This document shows, in pieces, positions 1-12,177 of a stretch of DNA of 64,000 bases (position 1 is the stretch's first letter; the number at the start of each line of letters is the position of its first letter). Origin of the DNA: Cladorhizidae sp. MBARI D1340-BT2 (Eukaryota > Porifera > Demospongiae > Poecilosclerida > Cladorhizidae). The translations under genes were made by a program, and so were the position numbers. Below the pieces are notes generated by a model, which saw only the letters and a program-made list of their open reading frames with translations, made no database searches and was not told the DNA's origin. The stretch lies in NCBI GenBank assembly GCA_028752905.1, contig JAQNBH010000017.1:33555908-33619907 (forward strand), given 5' to 3'.

Positions 1-1019
1 CTCCACAAATTTTAGTAGAAGTCCCACCCCTTATACCATGTTTGCAGCAACATCATAGCATTGAGCACGACAGTTATGAATGCTAAGACTCATACGACAC
101 ATCGCATCCTTCAAACTACCAACCAAGACATCTGCTTTTATGGACTCAACATGGTCAAGGCCATAGAAATCTTCATGGGGTTGAAAATCATCATCAACCC
201 ACCGAAAGCAAACAACGAATTGCTCCTTATTGGATGCATCCGACACTTCATCAGCCATCAGGGCAAAATACTCTGCTTGCTGGATAGAACTGGCTATAAT
301 ATGTAATGCCATTATTTTAATAACTTCATTTTGTATTTGGGGACTAGTATATTTATCAGTTTTCTTACTTAACATGGCCGATATTGCAGGATCATCCAAT
401 GCACGAAGATGCATTAATTGCATGAAGTTTACTGTCAACTTCATCACCAGCACCACGAAAAGCTATTCCTTGTCTAGCTAGGAATTGAATATTCTGAGCT
501 ATCTTGATAAGGTACTCTCTGTTCACGGCTTTTTGCAAAGCATGTTGAGAAGATAACATACTTCCAACATCACTAGTCGTACCTGGTATAGTGATCACTA
601 AATCGGTAGCTGCTTTATGAGATTTTGTGCTCTCATGTTGGTTGAAACATCAAGTTCTATCCTTCCAGTTACTGAACCCAGACAAAAAGGTTGAGTCCTG
701 CATGTTTCCTTATCATCTTCAGTTTACCTAATATATATACTAGCTGTGAAATATGGAATGATTGCTGCCAATACGAGTGGCAGCTAGGCTTACTAGCAGA
801 AGCTGCCCCACTGTATCTTACCCGTTTGGATTGCTTGCACACACGTGAAACAATAAGCCATGTCTCGTAGTGAAGCCATTTCCATTGGTTGAACCAAGCG
901 CTCTGAAAAGAGCGATAAGAGATATTGGTTCGGCCGAAAGATCGCTTAGGAAAACTAAAGTTAGTTGGTTGAGTCGGATGATCGGGAAGCTTAGGACAAT
1001 TTGGTAACCTGGAAGCCAT
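1..1019 (-). pseudogene. hAT/DUF4371 transposase relic, unit 1 (partial)
   Basis: Minus-strand remains of an hAT-like transposase of the TTF-type zinc finger plus DUF4371 architecture; the window edge cuts its 3' part. The N-terminal piece (1019-669) has the FPKRSFG...YRSFQSAWFNQWKWLHY signature of the TTF-type finger. A middle piece (598-392) follows in another frame, then the DUF4371 core (456-31) with KYTSPQIQNEVIKIMA, ADEVSDASNKEQFVVCFRWV and NCRAQCYDVAANM. The breaks between pieces show it is not a working gene. Confidence 0.8.
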
Positions 1020-1153
1020 GCTGAAAAGACGAAATCTGACTATCTTTAATTAAATATTAATTTAATAATTTTTATCCATTGCTACTAGTCACATAGGTAG
1101 GCTAGTTGTCCTTAAGTGTACTTCTATTCATGTCTCACCATAATGATACTGTG

Positions 1154-1209
<56 letters not shown>

Positions 1210-1678
1210 GGTTTTCGTGAAGTAGGCTTGTTCGGTCCAACGGGCCTACGGCCATGCACTCTAGGAATATTACTTCCTAACAATATAAATCTTCAGAAGA
1301 AGTCTCAGCACAACTTCTCTTTCCAGGTTCGCTTTCTTTGACGCCCAGACCTTACTATTGCTTCTCTCTCACAATAGCCTTATCTAGACCAAGTATATAA
1401 TCAAACAGAGTCTTCTCTCTCTAGACCTCTGCCCTCCTTTTCTGTAGAAGGTAAGTTGATTATAATCAACAATAACAAAATGATGTACACGACCACGCGT
1501 CTATCAATACATCATTACTCCTATTGTTTTCTACCAAATTATATATTACGCAGAGCCAAGTCAGCTCAGTTCTGAGTCTCTCTTCAGTTCATTGAGGAGT
1601 TAGTTTGTTGAGGGGCTTTCCTTCTTTCTTCCAGCTTGTTGATTACTCCTTCTCCTCCTCTCTCGAAGTCTCTTGTTC

Positions 1679-1773
1679 TTTTATAGGCAGCTGGTTTATC
1701 TTGTGTTGTGCCTAGGATCATTCTCCTCAGAGACTGATCTGACCAATCAGGAGTTCCTTTTTCCAACCAATCA
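1679..1773 (-). promoter_or_regulatory. Promoter-like module A (TATA plus two CCAAT boxes)
   Basis: Read on the minus strand there are two ATTGG (inverted CCAAT) boxes at 1767-1773 and 1743-1749, both in the NF-Y-like context ACCAATCAGG on the plus strand, followed 58 bp later by a TATAAAA box (plus-strand TTTTATA at 1679-1685). Spacing and order are those of a classic polymerase II promoter firing leftward toward the hAT relic. The same module lies just right of the hAT relic in every unit. Seen: the motifs. Inferred: any promoter activity. It could be a remnant of a solo LTR, since the segment begins TGTTAG at 1897 on this strand, but I find no primer-binding site or second LTR. Confidence 0.35.
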
Positions 1774-2095
1774 GGGGTCTCTGCTGTTGAAGTGGGATGA
1801 TCCATAGTTGCGGTTTTGGTTCTGAGTTGGTGGGTGTCTACTGCCACTTGTGGGTGTGTAGTGTCAACCTCCCTCTGACAGTGTTTCCCCTCTAACAGCT
1901 TCCGCTGGCAGGGCTTTCTCTGACTATACTATATGTGAGTCTAGAGTGCATGGTGCACACATGTGAATGACTGGCGTGCATGAGGTGAGTCTAGAGTGCA
2001 TGGTGATTATCAAGGTGGAGTCTAGTAGTGCACTGTGTTTAGTAGTCCTAGGTGATTATCAAGGTGGAGTCTAGCAGTGCACTGTGTTTAGTAGT

Positions 2096-3228
2096 CCTGA
2101 GAGTAGCCTCCTACTGTGTCAATGTCTGAGAGTAGCCTCCTACTGTCTCAATGTCTGAGAGTAGCCTCCTACTGTGTCAATGTCTGAGAGTAGCCTCCTA
2201 CTGTGTCAATGTCTGAGAGTAGCCTCCTACTGTGTCAATGTCTGAGAGTAGCCTCCTACTGTGTCAATGTCTGAGAGTAGCCTCCTACTGTGTCAATGTC
2301 TGAGAGTAGTCTCCTACTGTGTCAGTGTCTGAGAGTAGCCTCCTACTGTGTCAGTGTCTGAGAGTAGCCTCCTACTGTGTCAATGTCTGAGAGTAGCCTC
2401 CTACTGTGTCAATGTCTGAGAGTAGTCTCCTACTGTGTCAATGTCTGAGAGTAGCCTCCTACTGTGTCAATGTCTGAGAGTAGTCTCCTACTGTGTCAAT
2501 GTCTGAGAGTAGCCTCCTACTGTGTCAATGTCTGAGAGTAGCCTCCTACTGTGTCAATGTCTGAGAGTAGTCTCCTACTGTGTCAATGTCTGAGAGTAGC
2601 CTCCTACTGTGTCAATGTCTGAGAGTAGCCTCCTACTGTGTCAATGTCTGAGAGTAGCCTCCTACTGTGTCAATGTCTGAGAGTAGCCTCCTACTGTGTC
2701 AATGTCTGAGAGTAGCCTCCTACTGTGTCAATGTCTGAGAGTAGTCTCCTACTGTGTCAATGTCTGAGAGTAGCCTCCTACTGTGTCAATGTCTGAGAGT
2801 AGCCTCCTACTGTGTCAATGTCTGAGAGTAGCCTCCTACTGTGTCAATGTCTGAGAGTAGCCTCCTACTGTGTCAATGTCTGAGAGTAGCCTCCTACTGT
2901 GTCAGTGTCTGAGAGTAGCCTCCTACTGTGTCAATGTCTGAGAGTAGCCTCCTACTGTGTCAATGTCTGAGAGTAGCCTCCTACTGTGTCAATGTCTGAG
3001 AGTAGCCTCCTACTGTGTCAGTGTCTGAGAGTAGTCTCCTACTGTGTCAATGTCTGAGAGTAGCCTCCTACTGTGTCAATGTCTGAGAGTAGCCTCCTAC
3101 TGTGTCAGTGTCTGAGAGTAGCCTCCTACTGTGTCAATGTCTGAGAGTAGCCTCCTACTGTGTCAATGTCTGAGAGTAGCCTCCTACTGTGTCAATGTCT
3201 GAGAGTAGCCTCCTACTGTGTCAATGTC
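2096..3228. repeat. 29-bp minisatellite array, unit 1 (about 39 copies)
   Basis: Perfectly phased 29-bp repeats of the form gagagtagcctcctactgtg + tcaatgtct. Almost all variation falls at two positions: C/T in agYctcc and A/G in tgtcRatg. The second repeat carries a private G to C change (ctgtCtcaatg) also seen in the second repeat of units 2 and 7. Each repeat contains the small palindrome AGTAG-CCTC-CTACT. Confidence 0.97.
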
Positions 3229-3289
3229 CTAGGTGATTATCAAGGTGGAGTCTAGTAGTGCACTGTGTGTGTATTGTGTGCATGATGTA

Positions 3290-3408
3290 TGTTGATTACT
3301 CCTTCTCCTCCTCTCTCGAAGTCTCTTGTTCTTTTATAGGCAGCTGGTTTATCTTGTGTTGTGCCTAGGATCATTCTCCTCAGAGACTGATCTGACCAAT
3401 CAGGAGTT
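3290..3408 (-). repeat. 119-bp direct repeat B (second promoter-like copy)
   Basis: Copy of 1637-1755 placed on the other side of the 29-mer array. It keeps one inverted CCAAT box (3396-3400) and the minus-strand TATA box (3332-3338), so it points leftward across the 29-mer array. It ends exactly where the 27-mer array begins. Equivalent A/B pairs: unit 2 at 6649-6767 and 8755-8873; unit 3 at 11764-11882 and 12695-12813; unit 4 at 15866-15984 and 16797-16915; unit 5 at 19998-20116 and 24686-24804. Unit 6 has a single fused copy (27926-28044), and unit 7 has only A (31211-31329). Confidence 0.9.
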
Positions 3409-4764
3409 ATATATATAGAGTACTACCACACTTCCCTATATATAGAGTGCTACCACACTTCCCTATATATAGAGTGCTAGTACACTTCCCAATATATAGA
3501 GTGCTACCACACTTCCCAATATAGAGAGTGCTACCACACTTCCCTATATATAGAGTACTACCACACTTCCCAATATAGAGAGTGCTACCACACTTCCCTA
3601 TATATAGAGTGCTACCACACTTCCCAATATAGAGAGTGCTACCACACTTCCCTATATATAGAGTACTACCACACTTCCCAATATAGAGAGTGCTACCACA
3701 CTTCCCTATATATAGAGTGCTACCACACTTCCCAATATAGAGAGTGCTACCACACTTCCCTATATATAGAGTGCTACCACACTTCCCAATATAGAGAGTG
3801 CTACCACACTTCCCTATATATAGAGTGCTACCACACTTCCCAATATAGAGAGTGCTACCACACTTCCCTATATATAGAGTGCTACCACACTTCCCAATAT
3901 AGAGAGTGCTACCACACTTCCCTATATATAGAGTGCTACCACACTTCCCAATATATAGAGTACTACCACACTTCCCAATATAGAGTGCTACCACACTTCC
4001 CTATATATAGAGTGCTACCACACTTCCCTATATATAGAGTACTACCACACTTCCCAATATAGAGAGTGCTACCACACTTCCCTATATAGAGTGCTACCAC
4101 ACTTCCCTATATATAGAGTGCTAGTACACTTCCCTATATATAGAGTGCTACCACACTTCCCAATATAGAGAGTGCTACCACACTTCCCTATATATAGAGT
4201 ACTACCACACTTCCCAATATAGAGAGTGCTACCACACTTCCCTATATATAGAGTGCTACCACACTTCCCTATATAGAGAGTGCTACCACACTTCCCTATA
4301 TATAGAGTGCTAGTACACTTCCCTATATATAGAGTGCTACCACACTTCCCAATATAGAGAGTGCTACCACACTTCCCTATATATAGAGTGCTACCACACT
4401 TCCCTATATATAGAGTGCTAGTACACTTCCCTATATATAGAGTACTACCACACTTCCCAATATAGAGAGTGCTACCACACTTCCCTATATATAGAGTACT
4501 ACCACACTTCCCAATATAGAGAGTGCTACCACACTTCCCTATATAGAGAGTGCTACCACACTTCCCTATATATAGAGTGCTAGTACACTTCCCTATATAT
4601 AGAGTGCTACCACACTTCCCAATATAGAGAGTGCTACCACACTTCCCTATATATAGAGTGCTACCACACTTCCCAATATAGAGAGTGCTAGTACACTTCC
4701 CAATATATAGAGTACTACCACACTTCCCTATATAGAGAGTGCTAGTACACTTCCCAATATATAG
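3409..4764. repeat. 27-bp A/T-rich minisatellite array, unit 1 (about 50 copies)
   Basis: Repeat of the form ctatatatagagtgctacc + acacttcc, with a frequent alternative start (caatatagagag). The two forms tend to alternate, giving a 54-bp dimer. Occasional members are two bases shorter (tatatagagtg) or read gctagtaca in place of gctaccaca. Because 27 is a multiple of three, long minus-strand open frames of a 9-residue repeat (TLYIGKCGS) arise; I treat these as non-coding. Confidence 0.97.
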
Positions 4765-4781
4765 GACTACTACAGCTAAGA

Positions 4782-6006
4782 GTGCACCAGTTTACAGGCC
4801 CAGTTGTTCCAGGACTAATTTCTGCTTTAATCTTGTTAAACAAGCCTTCTCGCCGAGGTGAGTATTTAAGCAGTTTAGATATTTCAAAAGTAGTATCTAG
4901 AGTATTCCTCAGTATTCTTGATGGTTTCTCCAGCAGCTAAATTTAAAGCATGACCATAGCAATGGACAAAAATAGCTCGTGACTCTTCTCCACAAATTTT
5001 AGTAGAAGTCCCACCCCTTATACCATGTTTGCAGCAACATCATAGCATTGAGCACGACAGTTATGAATGCTAAGACTCATACGACACATCGCATCCTTCA
5101 AACTACCAACCAAGACATCTGCTTTTATGGACTCAACATGGTCAAGGCCATAGAAATCTTCATGGGGTTGAAAATCATCATCAACCCACCGAAAGCAAAC
5201 AACGAATTGCTCCTTATTGGATGCATCCGACACTTCATCAGCCATCAGGGCAAAATACTCTGCTTGCTGGATAGAACTGGCTATAATATGTAATGCCATT
5301 ATTTTAATAACTTCATTTTGTATTTGGGGACTAGTATATTTATCAGTTTTCTTACTTAACATGGCCGATATTGCAGGATCATCCAATGCACGAAGATGCA
5401 TTAATTGCATGAAGTTTACTGTCAACTTCATCACCAGCACCACGAAAAGCTATTCCTTGTCTAGCTAGGAATTGAATATTCTGAGCTATCTTGATAAGGT
5501 ACTCTCTGTTCACGGCTTTTTGCAAAGCATGTTGAGAAGATAACATACTTCCAACATCACTAGTCGTACCTGGTATAGTGATCACTAAATCGGTAGCTGC
5601 TTTATGAGATTTTGTGCTCTCATGTTGGTTGAAACATCAAGTTCTATCCTTCCAGTTACTGAACCCAGACAAAAAGGTTGAGTCCTGCATGTTTCCTTAT
5701 CATCTTCAGTTTACCTAATATATATACTAGCTGTGAAATATGGAATGATTGCTGCCAATACGAGTGGCAGCTAGGCTTACTAGCAGAAGCTGCCCCACTG
5801 TATCTTACCCGTTTGGATTGCTTGCACACACGTGAAACAATAAGCCATGTCTCGTAGTGAAGCCATTTCCATTGGTTGAACCAAGCGCTCTGAAAAGAGC
5901 GATAAGAGATATTGGTTCGGCCGAAAGATCGCTTAGGAAAACTAAAGTTAGTTGGTTGAGTCGGATGATCGGGAAGCTTAGGACAATTTGGTAACCTGGA
6001 AGCCAT
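4782..6006 (-). pseudogene. hAT/DUF4371 transposase relic, unit 2 (longest visible form)
   Basis: This copy shows the full extent retained by the satellite. Minus-strand order: TTF-type zinc-finger piece (6006-5656), middle piece (5585-5379, ...SQHALQKAVNREYLIKIAQNI...), DUF4371 core (5443-5018), then, left of that, an in-frame continuation with the conserved HCYGHALNLAAGETIK block. A frameshift near 4,890-4,900 moves the next recognisable block (EISKLLKYSPRREGLFNKIK) to another frame. The relic stops at about 4,782 against the 27-mer array, before the catalytic C-terminal half and the dimerisation region expected of an hAT transposase. No hAT terminal inverted repeats are visible around it. 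The known role of an intact relative is cut-and-paste transposition; this one cannot make a full protein. The same frame breaks occur in every unit. Confidence 0.82.
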
Positions 6007-7120
6007 GCTGAAAAGACGAAATCTGACTATCTTTAATTAAATATTAATTTAATAATTTTTATCCATTGCTACTAGTCACATAGGTAGGCTAGTTGTCCTT
6101 AAGTGTACTTCTATTCATGTCTCACCATAATGATACTGTGAAGTAAAAAAAAAAAAAAATAAAAAAAAACCATAATGATACTGTGGAAAAAAAAAAAAAA
6201 AAAAAAAAAGTGTGGTTTTCGTGAAGTAGGCTTGTTCGGTCCAACGGGCCTACGGCCATGCACTCTAGGAATATTACTTCCTAACAATATAAATCTTCAG
6301 AAGAAGTCTCAGCACAACTTCTCTTTCCAGGTTCGCTTTCTTTGACGCCCAGACCTTACTATTGCTTCTCTCTCACAATAGCCTTATCTAGACCAAGTAT
6401 ATAATCAAACAGAGTCTTCTCTCTCTCTCTCTCTAGACCTCTGCCCTCCTTTTCTGTAGAAGGTAAGTTGATTATAATCAACAATAACAAAATGATGTAC
6501 ACGACCACGCGTCTATCAATACATCATTACTCCTATTGTTTTCTACCAAATTATATATTACGCAGAGCCAAGTCAGCTCAGTTCTGAGTCTCTCTTCAGT
6601 TCATTGAGGAGTTAGTTTGTTGAGGGGCTTTCCTTCTTTCTTCCAGCTTGTTGATTACTCCTTCTCCTCCTCTCTCGAAGTCTCTTGTTCTTTTATAGGC
6701 AGCTGGTTTATCTTGTGTTGTGCCTAGGATCATTCTCCTCAGAGACTGATCTGACCAATCAGGAGTTCCTTTTTCCAACCAATCAGGGGTCTCTGCTGTT
6801 GAAGTGGGATGATCCATAGTTGCGGTTTTGGTTCTGAGTTGGTGGGTGTCTACTGCCACTTGTGGGTGTGTAGTGTCAACCTCCCTCTGACAGTGTTTCC
6901 CCTCTAACAGCTTCCGCTGGCAGGGCTTTCTCTGACTATACTATATGTGAGTCTAGAGTGCATGGTGCACACATGTGAATGACTGGCGTGCATGAGGTGA
7001 GTCTAGAGTGCATGGTGATTATCAAGGTGGAGTCTAGTAGTGCACTGTGTTTAGTAGTCCTAGGTGATTATCAAGGTGGAGTCTAGCAGTGCACTGTGTT
7101 TAGTAGTCCTAGGTGATTAT

Positions 7121-8694
7121 CAATGTCTGAGAGTAGCCTCCTACTGTGTCAATGTCTGAGAGTAGCCTCCTACTGTCTCAATGTCTGAGAGTAGCCTCCT
7201 ACTGTGTCAATGTCTGAGAGTAGCCTCCTACTGTGTCAATGTCTGAGAGTAGCCTCCTACTGTGTCAATGTCTGAGAGTAGCCTCCTACTGTGTCAATGT
7301 CTGAGAGTAGCCTCCTACTGTGTCAGTGTCTGAGAGTAGCCTCCTACTGTGTCAATGTCTGAGAGTAGTCTCCTACTGTGTCAATGTCTGAGAGTAGCCT
7401 CCTACTGTGTCAATGTCTGAGAGTAGCCTCCTACTGTGTCAATGTCTGAGAGTAGTCTCCTACTGTGTCAGTGTCTGAGAGTAGCCTCCTACTGTGTCAG
7501 TGTCTGAGAGTAGCCTCCTACTGTGTCAATGTCTGAGAGTAGCCTCCTACTGTGTCAATGTCTGAGAGTAGTCTCCTACTGTGTCAATGTCTGAGAGTAG
7601 CCTCCTACTGTGTCAATGTCTGAGAGTAGTCTCCTACTGTGTCAATGTCTGAGAGTAGCCTCCTACTGTGTCAATGTCTGAGAGTAGCCTCCTACTGTGT
7701 CAATGTCTGAGAGTAGTCTCCTACTGTGTCAATGTCTGAGAGTAGCCTCCTACTGTGTCAATGTCTGAGAGTAGCCTCCTACTGTGTCAATGTCTGAGAG
7801 TAGCCTCCTACTGTGTCAATGTCTGAGAGTAGCCTCCTACTGTGTCAATGTCTGAGAGTAGCCTCCTACTGTGTCAATGTCTGAGAGTAGCCTCCTACTG
7901 TGTCAATGTCTGAGAGTAGCCTCCTACTGTGTCAATGTCTGAGAGTAGTCTCCTACTGTGTCAATGTCTGAGAGTAGCCTCCTACTGTGTCAATGTCTGA
8001 GAGTAGTCTCCTACTGTGTCAATGTCTGAGAGTAGCCTCCTACTGTGTCAATGTCTGAGAGTAGCCTCCTACTGTGTCAGTGTCTGAGAGTAGCCTCCTA
8101 CTGTGTCAATGTCTGAGAGTAGCCTCCTACTGTGTCAGTGTCTGAGAGTAGCCTCCTACTGTGTCAATGTCTGAGAGTAGCCTCCTACTGTGTCAGTGTC
8201 TGAGAGTAGCCTCCTACTGTGTCAATGTCTGAGAGTAGCCTCCTACTGTGTCAATGTCTGAGAGTAGCCTCCTACTGTGTCAATGTCTGAGAGTAGCCTC
8301 CTACTGTGTCAATGTCTGAGAGTAGTCTCCTACTGTGTCAGTGTCTGAGAGTAGCCTCCTACTGTGTCAATGTCTGAGAGTAGCCTCCTACTGTGTCAAT
8401 GTCTGAGAGTAGCCTCCTACTGTGTCAATGTCTGAGAGTAGTCTCCTACTGTGTCAATGTCTGAGAGTAGCCTCCTACTGTGTCAGTGTCTGAGAGTAGT
8501 CTCCTACTGTGTCAATGTCTGAGAGTAGCCTCCTACTGTGTCAATGTCTGAGAGTAGCCTCCTACTGTGTCAGTGTCTGAGAGTAGCCTCCTACTGTGTC
8601 AATGTCTGAGAGTAGCCTCCTACTGTGTCAATGTCTGAGAGTAGCCTCCTACTGTGTCAATGTCTGAGAGTAGCCTCCTACTGTGTCAATGTCC
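7121..8694. repeat. 29-bp minisatellite array, unit 2 (about 54 copies)
   Basis: Same 29-bp repeat as in unit 1. It enters through ggtgattatcaatgtctgag and leaves through caatgtcctaggtgattatc, so both edges fuse into the 49-bp repeat. The edge variant ctgtCtcaatg is in the second repeat. Confidence 0.97.
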
Positions 8695-8873
8695 TAGGTG
8701 ATTATCAAGGTGGAGTCTAGTAGTGCACTGTGTGTGTATTGTGTGCATGATGTATGTTGATTACTCCTTCTCCTCCTCTCTCGAAGTCTCTTGTTCTTTT
8801 ATAGGCAGCTGGTTTATCTTGTGTTGTGCCTAGGATCATTCTCCTCAGAGACTGATCTGACCAATCAGGAGTT

Positions 8874-9905
8874 ATATATATAGAGTACTACCACACTTCC
8901 CTATATATAGAGTGCTACCACACTTCCCTATATATAGAGTGCTAGTACACTTCCCAATATATAGAGTGCTACCACACTTCCCAATATAGAGAGTGCTACC
9001 ACACTTCCCTATATATAGAGTACTACCACACTTCCCAATATAGAGAGTGCTACCACACTTCCCTATATATAGAGTGCTACCACACTTCCCAATATAGAGA
9101 GTGCTACCACACTTCCCTATATATAGAGTACTACCACACTTCCCAATATAGAGAGTGCTACCACACTTCCCTATATATAGAGTGCTACCACACTTCCCAA
9201 TATAGAGAGTGCTACCACACTTCCCTATATATAGAGTGCTACCACACTTCCCAATATAGAGAGTGCTACCACACTTCCCTATATATAGAGTGCTACCACA
9301 CTTCCCAATATAGAGAGTGCTACCACACTTCCCTATATATAGAGTGCTACCACACTTCCCAATATAGAGAGTGCTACCACACTTCCCTATATATAGAGTG
9401 CTACCACACTTCCCAATATATAGAGTACTACCACACTTCCCAATATAGAGTGCTACCACACTTCCCTATATATAGAGTGCTACCACACTTCCCTATATAT
9501 AGAGTACTACCACACTTCCCTATATATAGAGTGCTACCACACTTCCCTATATAGAGTGCTACCACACTTCCCAATATAGAGAGTGCTACCACACTTCCCT
9601 ATATAGAGAGTGCTACCACACTTCCCTATATATAGAGTGCTAGTACACTTCCCTATATATAGAGTACTACCACACTTCCCTATATATAGAGTGCTACCAC
9701 ACTTCCCTATATATAGAGTGCTAGTACACTTCCCTATATATAGAGTGCTACCACACTTCCCAATATAGAGAGTGCTACCACACTTCCCTATATATAGAGT
9801 GCTACCACACTTCCCAATATAGAGAGTGCTAGTACACTTCCCAATATATAGAGTACTACCACACTTCCCTATATAGAGAGTGCTAGTACACTTCCCAATA
9901 TATAG
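8874..9905. repeat. 27-bp minisatellite array, unit 2 (about 38 copies)
   Basis: Same repeat as 3409-4764. The left half matches unit 1 repeat for repeat; the right half is shorter by several repeats, an internal contraction. Confidence 0.96.
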
Positions 9906-9922
9906 GACTACTACAGCTAAGA

Positions 9923-11147
9923 GTGCACCAGTTTACAGGCCCAGTTGTTCCAGGACTAATTTCTGCTTTAATCTTGTTAAACAAGCCTTCTCGCCGAGGT
10001 GAGTATTTAAGCAGTTTAGATATTTCAAAAGTAGTATCTAGAGTATTCCTCAGTATTCTTGATGGTTTCTCCAGCAGCTAAATTTAAAGCATGACCATAG
10101 CAATGGACAAAAATAGCTCGTGACTCTTCTCCACAAATTTTAGTAGAAGTCCCACCCCTTATACCATGTTTGCAGCAACATCATAGCATTGAGCACGACA
10201 GTTATGAATGCTAAGACTCATACGACACATCGCATCCTTCAAACTACCAACCAAGACATCTGCTTTTATGGACTCAACATGGTCAAGGCCATAGAAATCT
10301 TCATGGGGTTGAAAATCATCATCAACCCACCGAAAGCAAACAACGAATTGCTCCTTATTGGATGCATCCGACACTTCATCAGCCATCAGGGCAAAATACT
10401 CTGCTTGCTGGATAGAACTGGCTATAATATGTAATGCCATTATTTTAATAACTTCATTTTGTATTTGGGGACTAGTATATTTATCAGTTTTCTTACTTAA
10501 CATGGCCGATATTGCAGGATCATCCAATGCACGAAGATGCATTAATTGCATGAAGTTTACTGTCAACTTCATCACCAGCACCACGAAAAGCTATTCCTTG
10601 TCTAGCTAGGAATTGAATATTCTGAGCTATCTTGATAAGGTACTCTCTGTTCACGGCTTTTTGCAAAGCATGTTGAGAAGATAACATACTTCCAACATCA
10701 CTAGTCGTACCTGGTATAGTGATCACTAAATCGGTAGCTGCTTTATGAGATTTTGTGCTCTCATGTTGGTTGAAACATCAAGTTCTATCCTTCCAGTTAC
10801 TGAACCCAGACAAAAAGGTTGAGTCCTGCATGTTTCCTTATCATCTTCAGTTTACCTAATATATATACTAGCTGTGAAATATGGAATGATTGCTGCCAAT
10901 ACGAGTGGCAGCTAGGCTTACTAGCAGAAGCTGCCCCACTGTATCTTACCCGTTTGGATTGCTTGCACACACGTGAAACAATAAGCCATGTCTCGTAGTG
11001 AAGCCATTTCCATTGGTTGAACCAAGCGCTCTGAAAAGAGCGATAAGAGATATTGGTTCGGCCGAAAGATCGCTTAGGAAAACTAAAGTTAGTTGGTTGA
11101 GTCGGATGATCGGGAAGCTTAGGACAATTTGGTAACCTGGAAGCCAT
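9923..11147 (-). pseudogene. hAT/DUF4371 transposase relic, unit 3
   Basis: The three conceptual fragments translate identically to those at 4782-6006, including both frame breaks. No difference from unit 2 was noticed by eye. Confidence 0.8.
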
Positions 11148-12177
11148 GCTGAAAAGACGAAATCTGACTATCTTTAATTAAATATTAATTTAATAATTTT
11201 TATCCATTGCTACTAGTCACATAGGTAGGCTAGTTGTCCTTAAGTGTACTTCTATTCATGTCTCACCATAATGATACTGTGAAGTAAAAAAAAGAAAAAG
11301 AAAAAAAAAGAAAAAAAAAAGTGTGGTTTTCGTGAAGTAGGCTTGTTCGGTCCAACGGGCCTACGGCCATGCACTCTAGGAATATTACTTCCTAACAATA
11401 TAAATCTTCAGAAGAAGTCTCAGCACAACTTCTCTTTCCAGGTTCGCTTTCTTTGACGCCCAGACCTTACTATTGCTTCTCTCTCACAATAGCCTTATCT
11501 AGACCAAGTATATAATCAAACAGAGTCTTCTCTCTCTCTCTCTCTCTCTAGACCTCTGCCCTCCTTTTCTGTAGAAGGTAAGTTGATTATAATCAACAAT
11601 AACAAAATGATGTACACGACCACGCGTCTATCAATACATCATTACTCCTATTGTTTTCTACCAAATTATATATTACGCAGAGCCAAGTCAGCTCAGTTCT
11701 GAGTCTCTCTTCAGTTCATTGAGGAGTTAGTTTGTTGAGGGGCTTTCCTTCTTTCTTCCAGCTTGTTGATTACTCCTTCTCCTCCTCTCTCGAAGTCTCT
11801 TGTTCTTTTATAGGCAGCTGGTTTATCTTGTGTTGTGCCTAGGATCATTCTCCTCAGAGACTGATCTGACCAATCAGGAGTTCCTTTTTCCAACCAATCA
11901 GGGGTCTCTGCTGTTGAAGTGGGATGATCCATAGTTGCGGTTTTGGTTCTGAGTTGGTGGGTGTCTACTGCCACTTGTGGGTGTGTAGTGTCAACCTCCC
12001 TCTGACAGTGTTTCCCCTCTAACAGCTTCCGCTGGCAGGGCTTTCTCTGACTATACTATATGTGAGTCTAGAGTGCATGGTGCACACATGTGAATGACTG
12101 GCGTGCATGAGGTGAGTCTAGAGTGCATGGTGCACACATGTGAATGACTGGCGTGCATGAGGTGAGTCTAGATTGCA

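Larger units (their letters stand above)
1..4764. repeat. Higher-order satellite unit 1 (left-truncated by window)
   Basis: First of seven head-to-tail units. By comparison with the others the window starts about 222 bp into the unit. Order inside: hAT relic (1-1019), pure A tract (about 1158-1207), promoter-like segment (1208-1900), two 49-bp repeats (about 2000-2095), 29-mer array (2096-3228), second 119-bp direct repeat (3290-3408), 27-mer array (3409-4764). The first 119-bp repeat is at 1637-1755. The A tract here is an uninterrupted run of about 50 A, unlike any other unit. Confidence 0.9.
4765..9905. repeat. Higher-order satellite unit 2 (5,141 bp)
   Basis: Complete unit from gactactacagctaagagtg (start) to the end of its 27-mer array. 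Its A-rich tract (about 6144-6209) is interrupted by a second copy of accataatgatactgtgg, a structure shared with units 5 and 6. The CT dinucleotide run near 6416-6434 is longer than in unit 1. Confidence 0.93.

Noticed and set aside
61..481. Plus-strand open frames across the hAT relic (81 and 83 codons), repeated in each unit
   Set aside because: They are antisense shadows of the DUF4371 frame, which has clear family similarity on the minus strand.
1584..1847. 87-codon minus-strand frame in units 1-5 and 7
   Set aside because: It overlaps the CCAAT/TATA motifs and the 119-bp repeat, has no recognisable domain, and is lost in unit 6. More likely non-coding.
1208..1900. Solo LTR of a retrotransposon
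   Set aside because: TGTTAG start, CCAAT and TATA motifs are suggestive, but there is no matching CA end with target duplication, primer-binding site or partner LTR.
3407..3994. Long minus-strand frames of a Cys-containing 9-residue repeat (TLYIGKCGS) in every 27-mer array, up to 210 codons
   Set aside because: They follow from a 27-bp unit lacking stops in one frame. They end wherever a 25-bp unit shifts the frame, and there is no consistent start, signal or conserved terminus.
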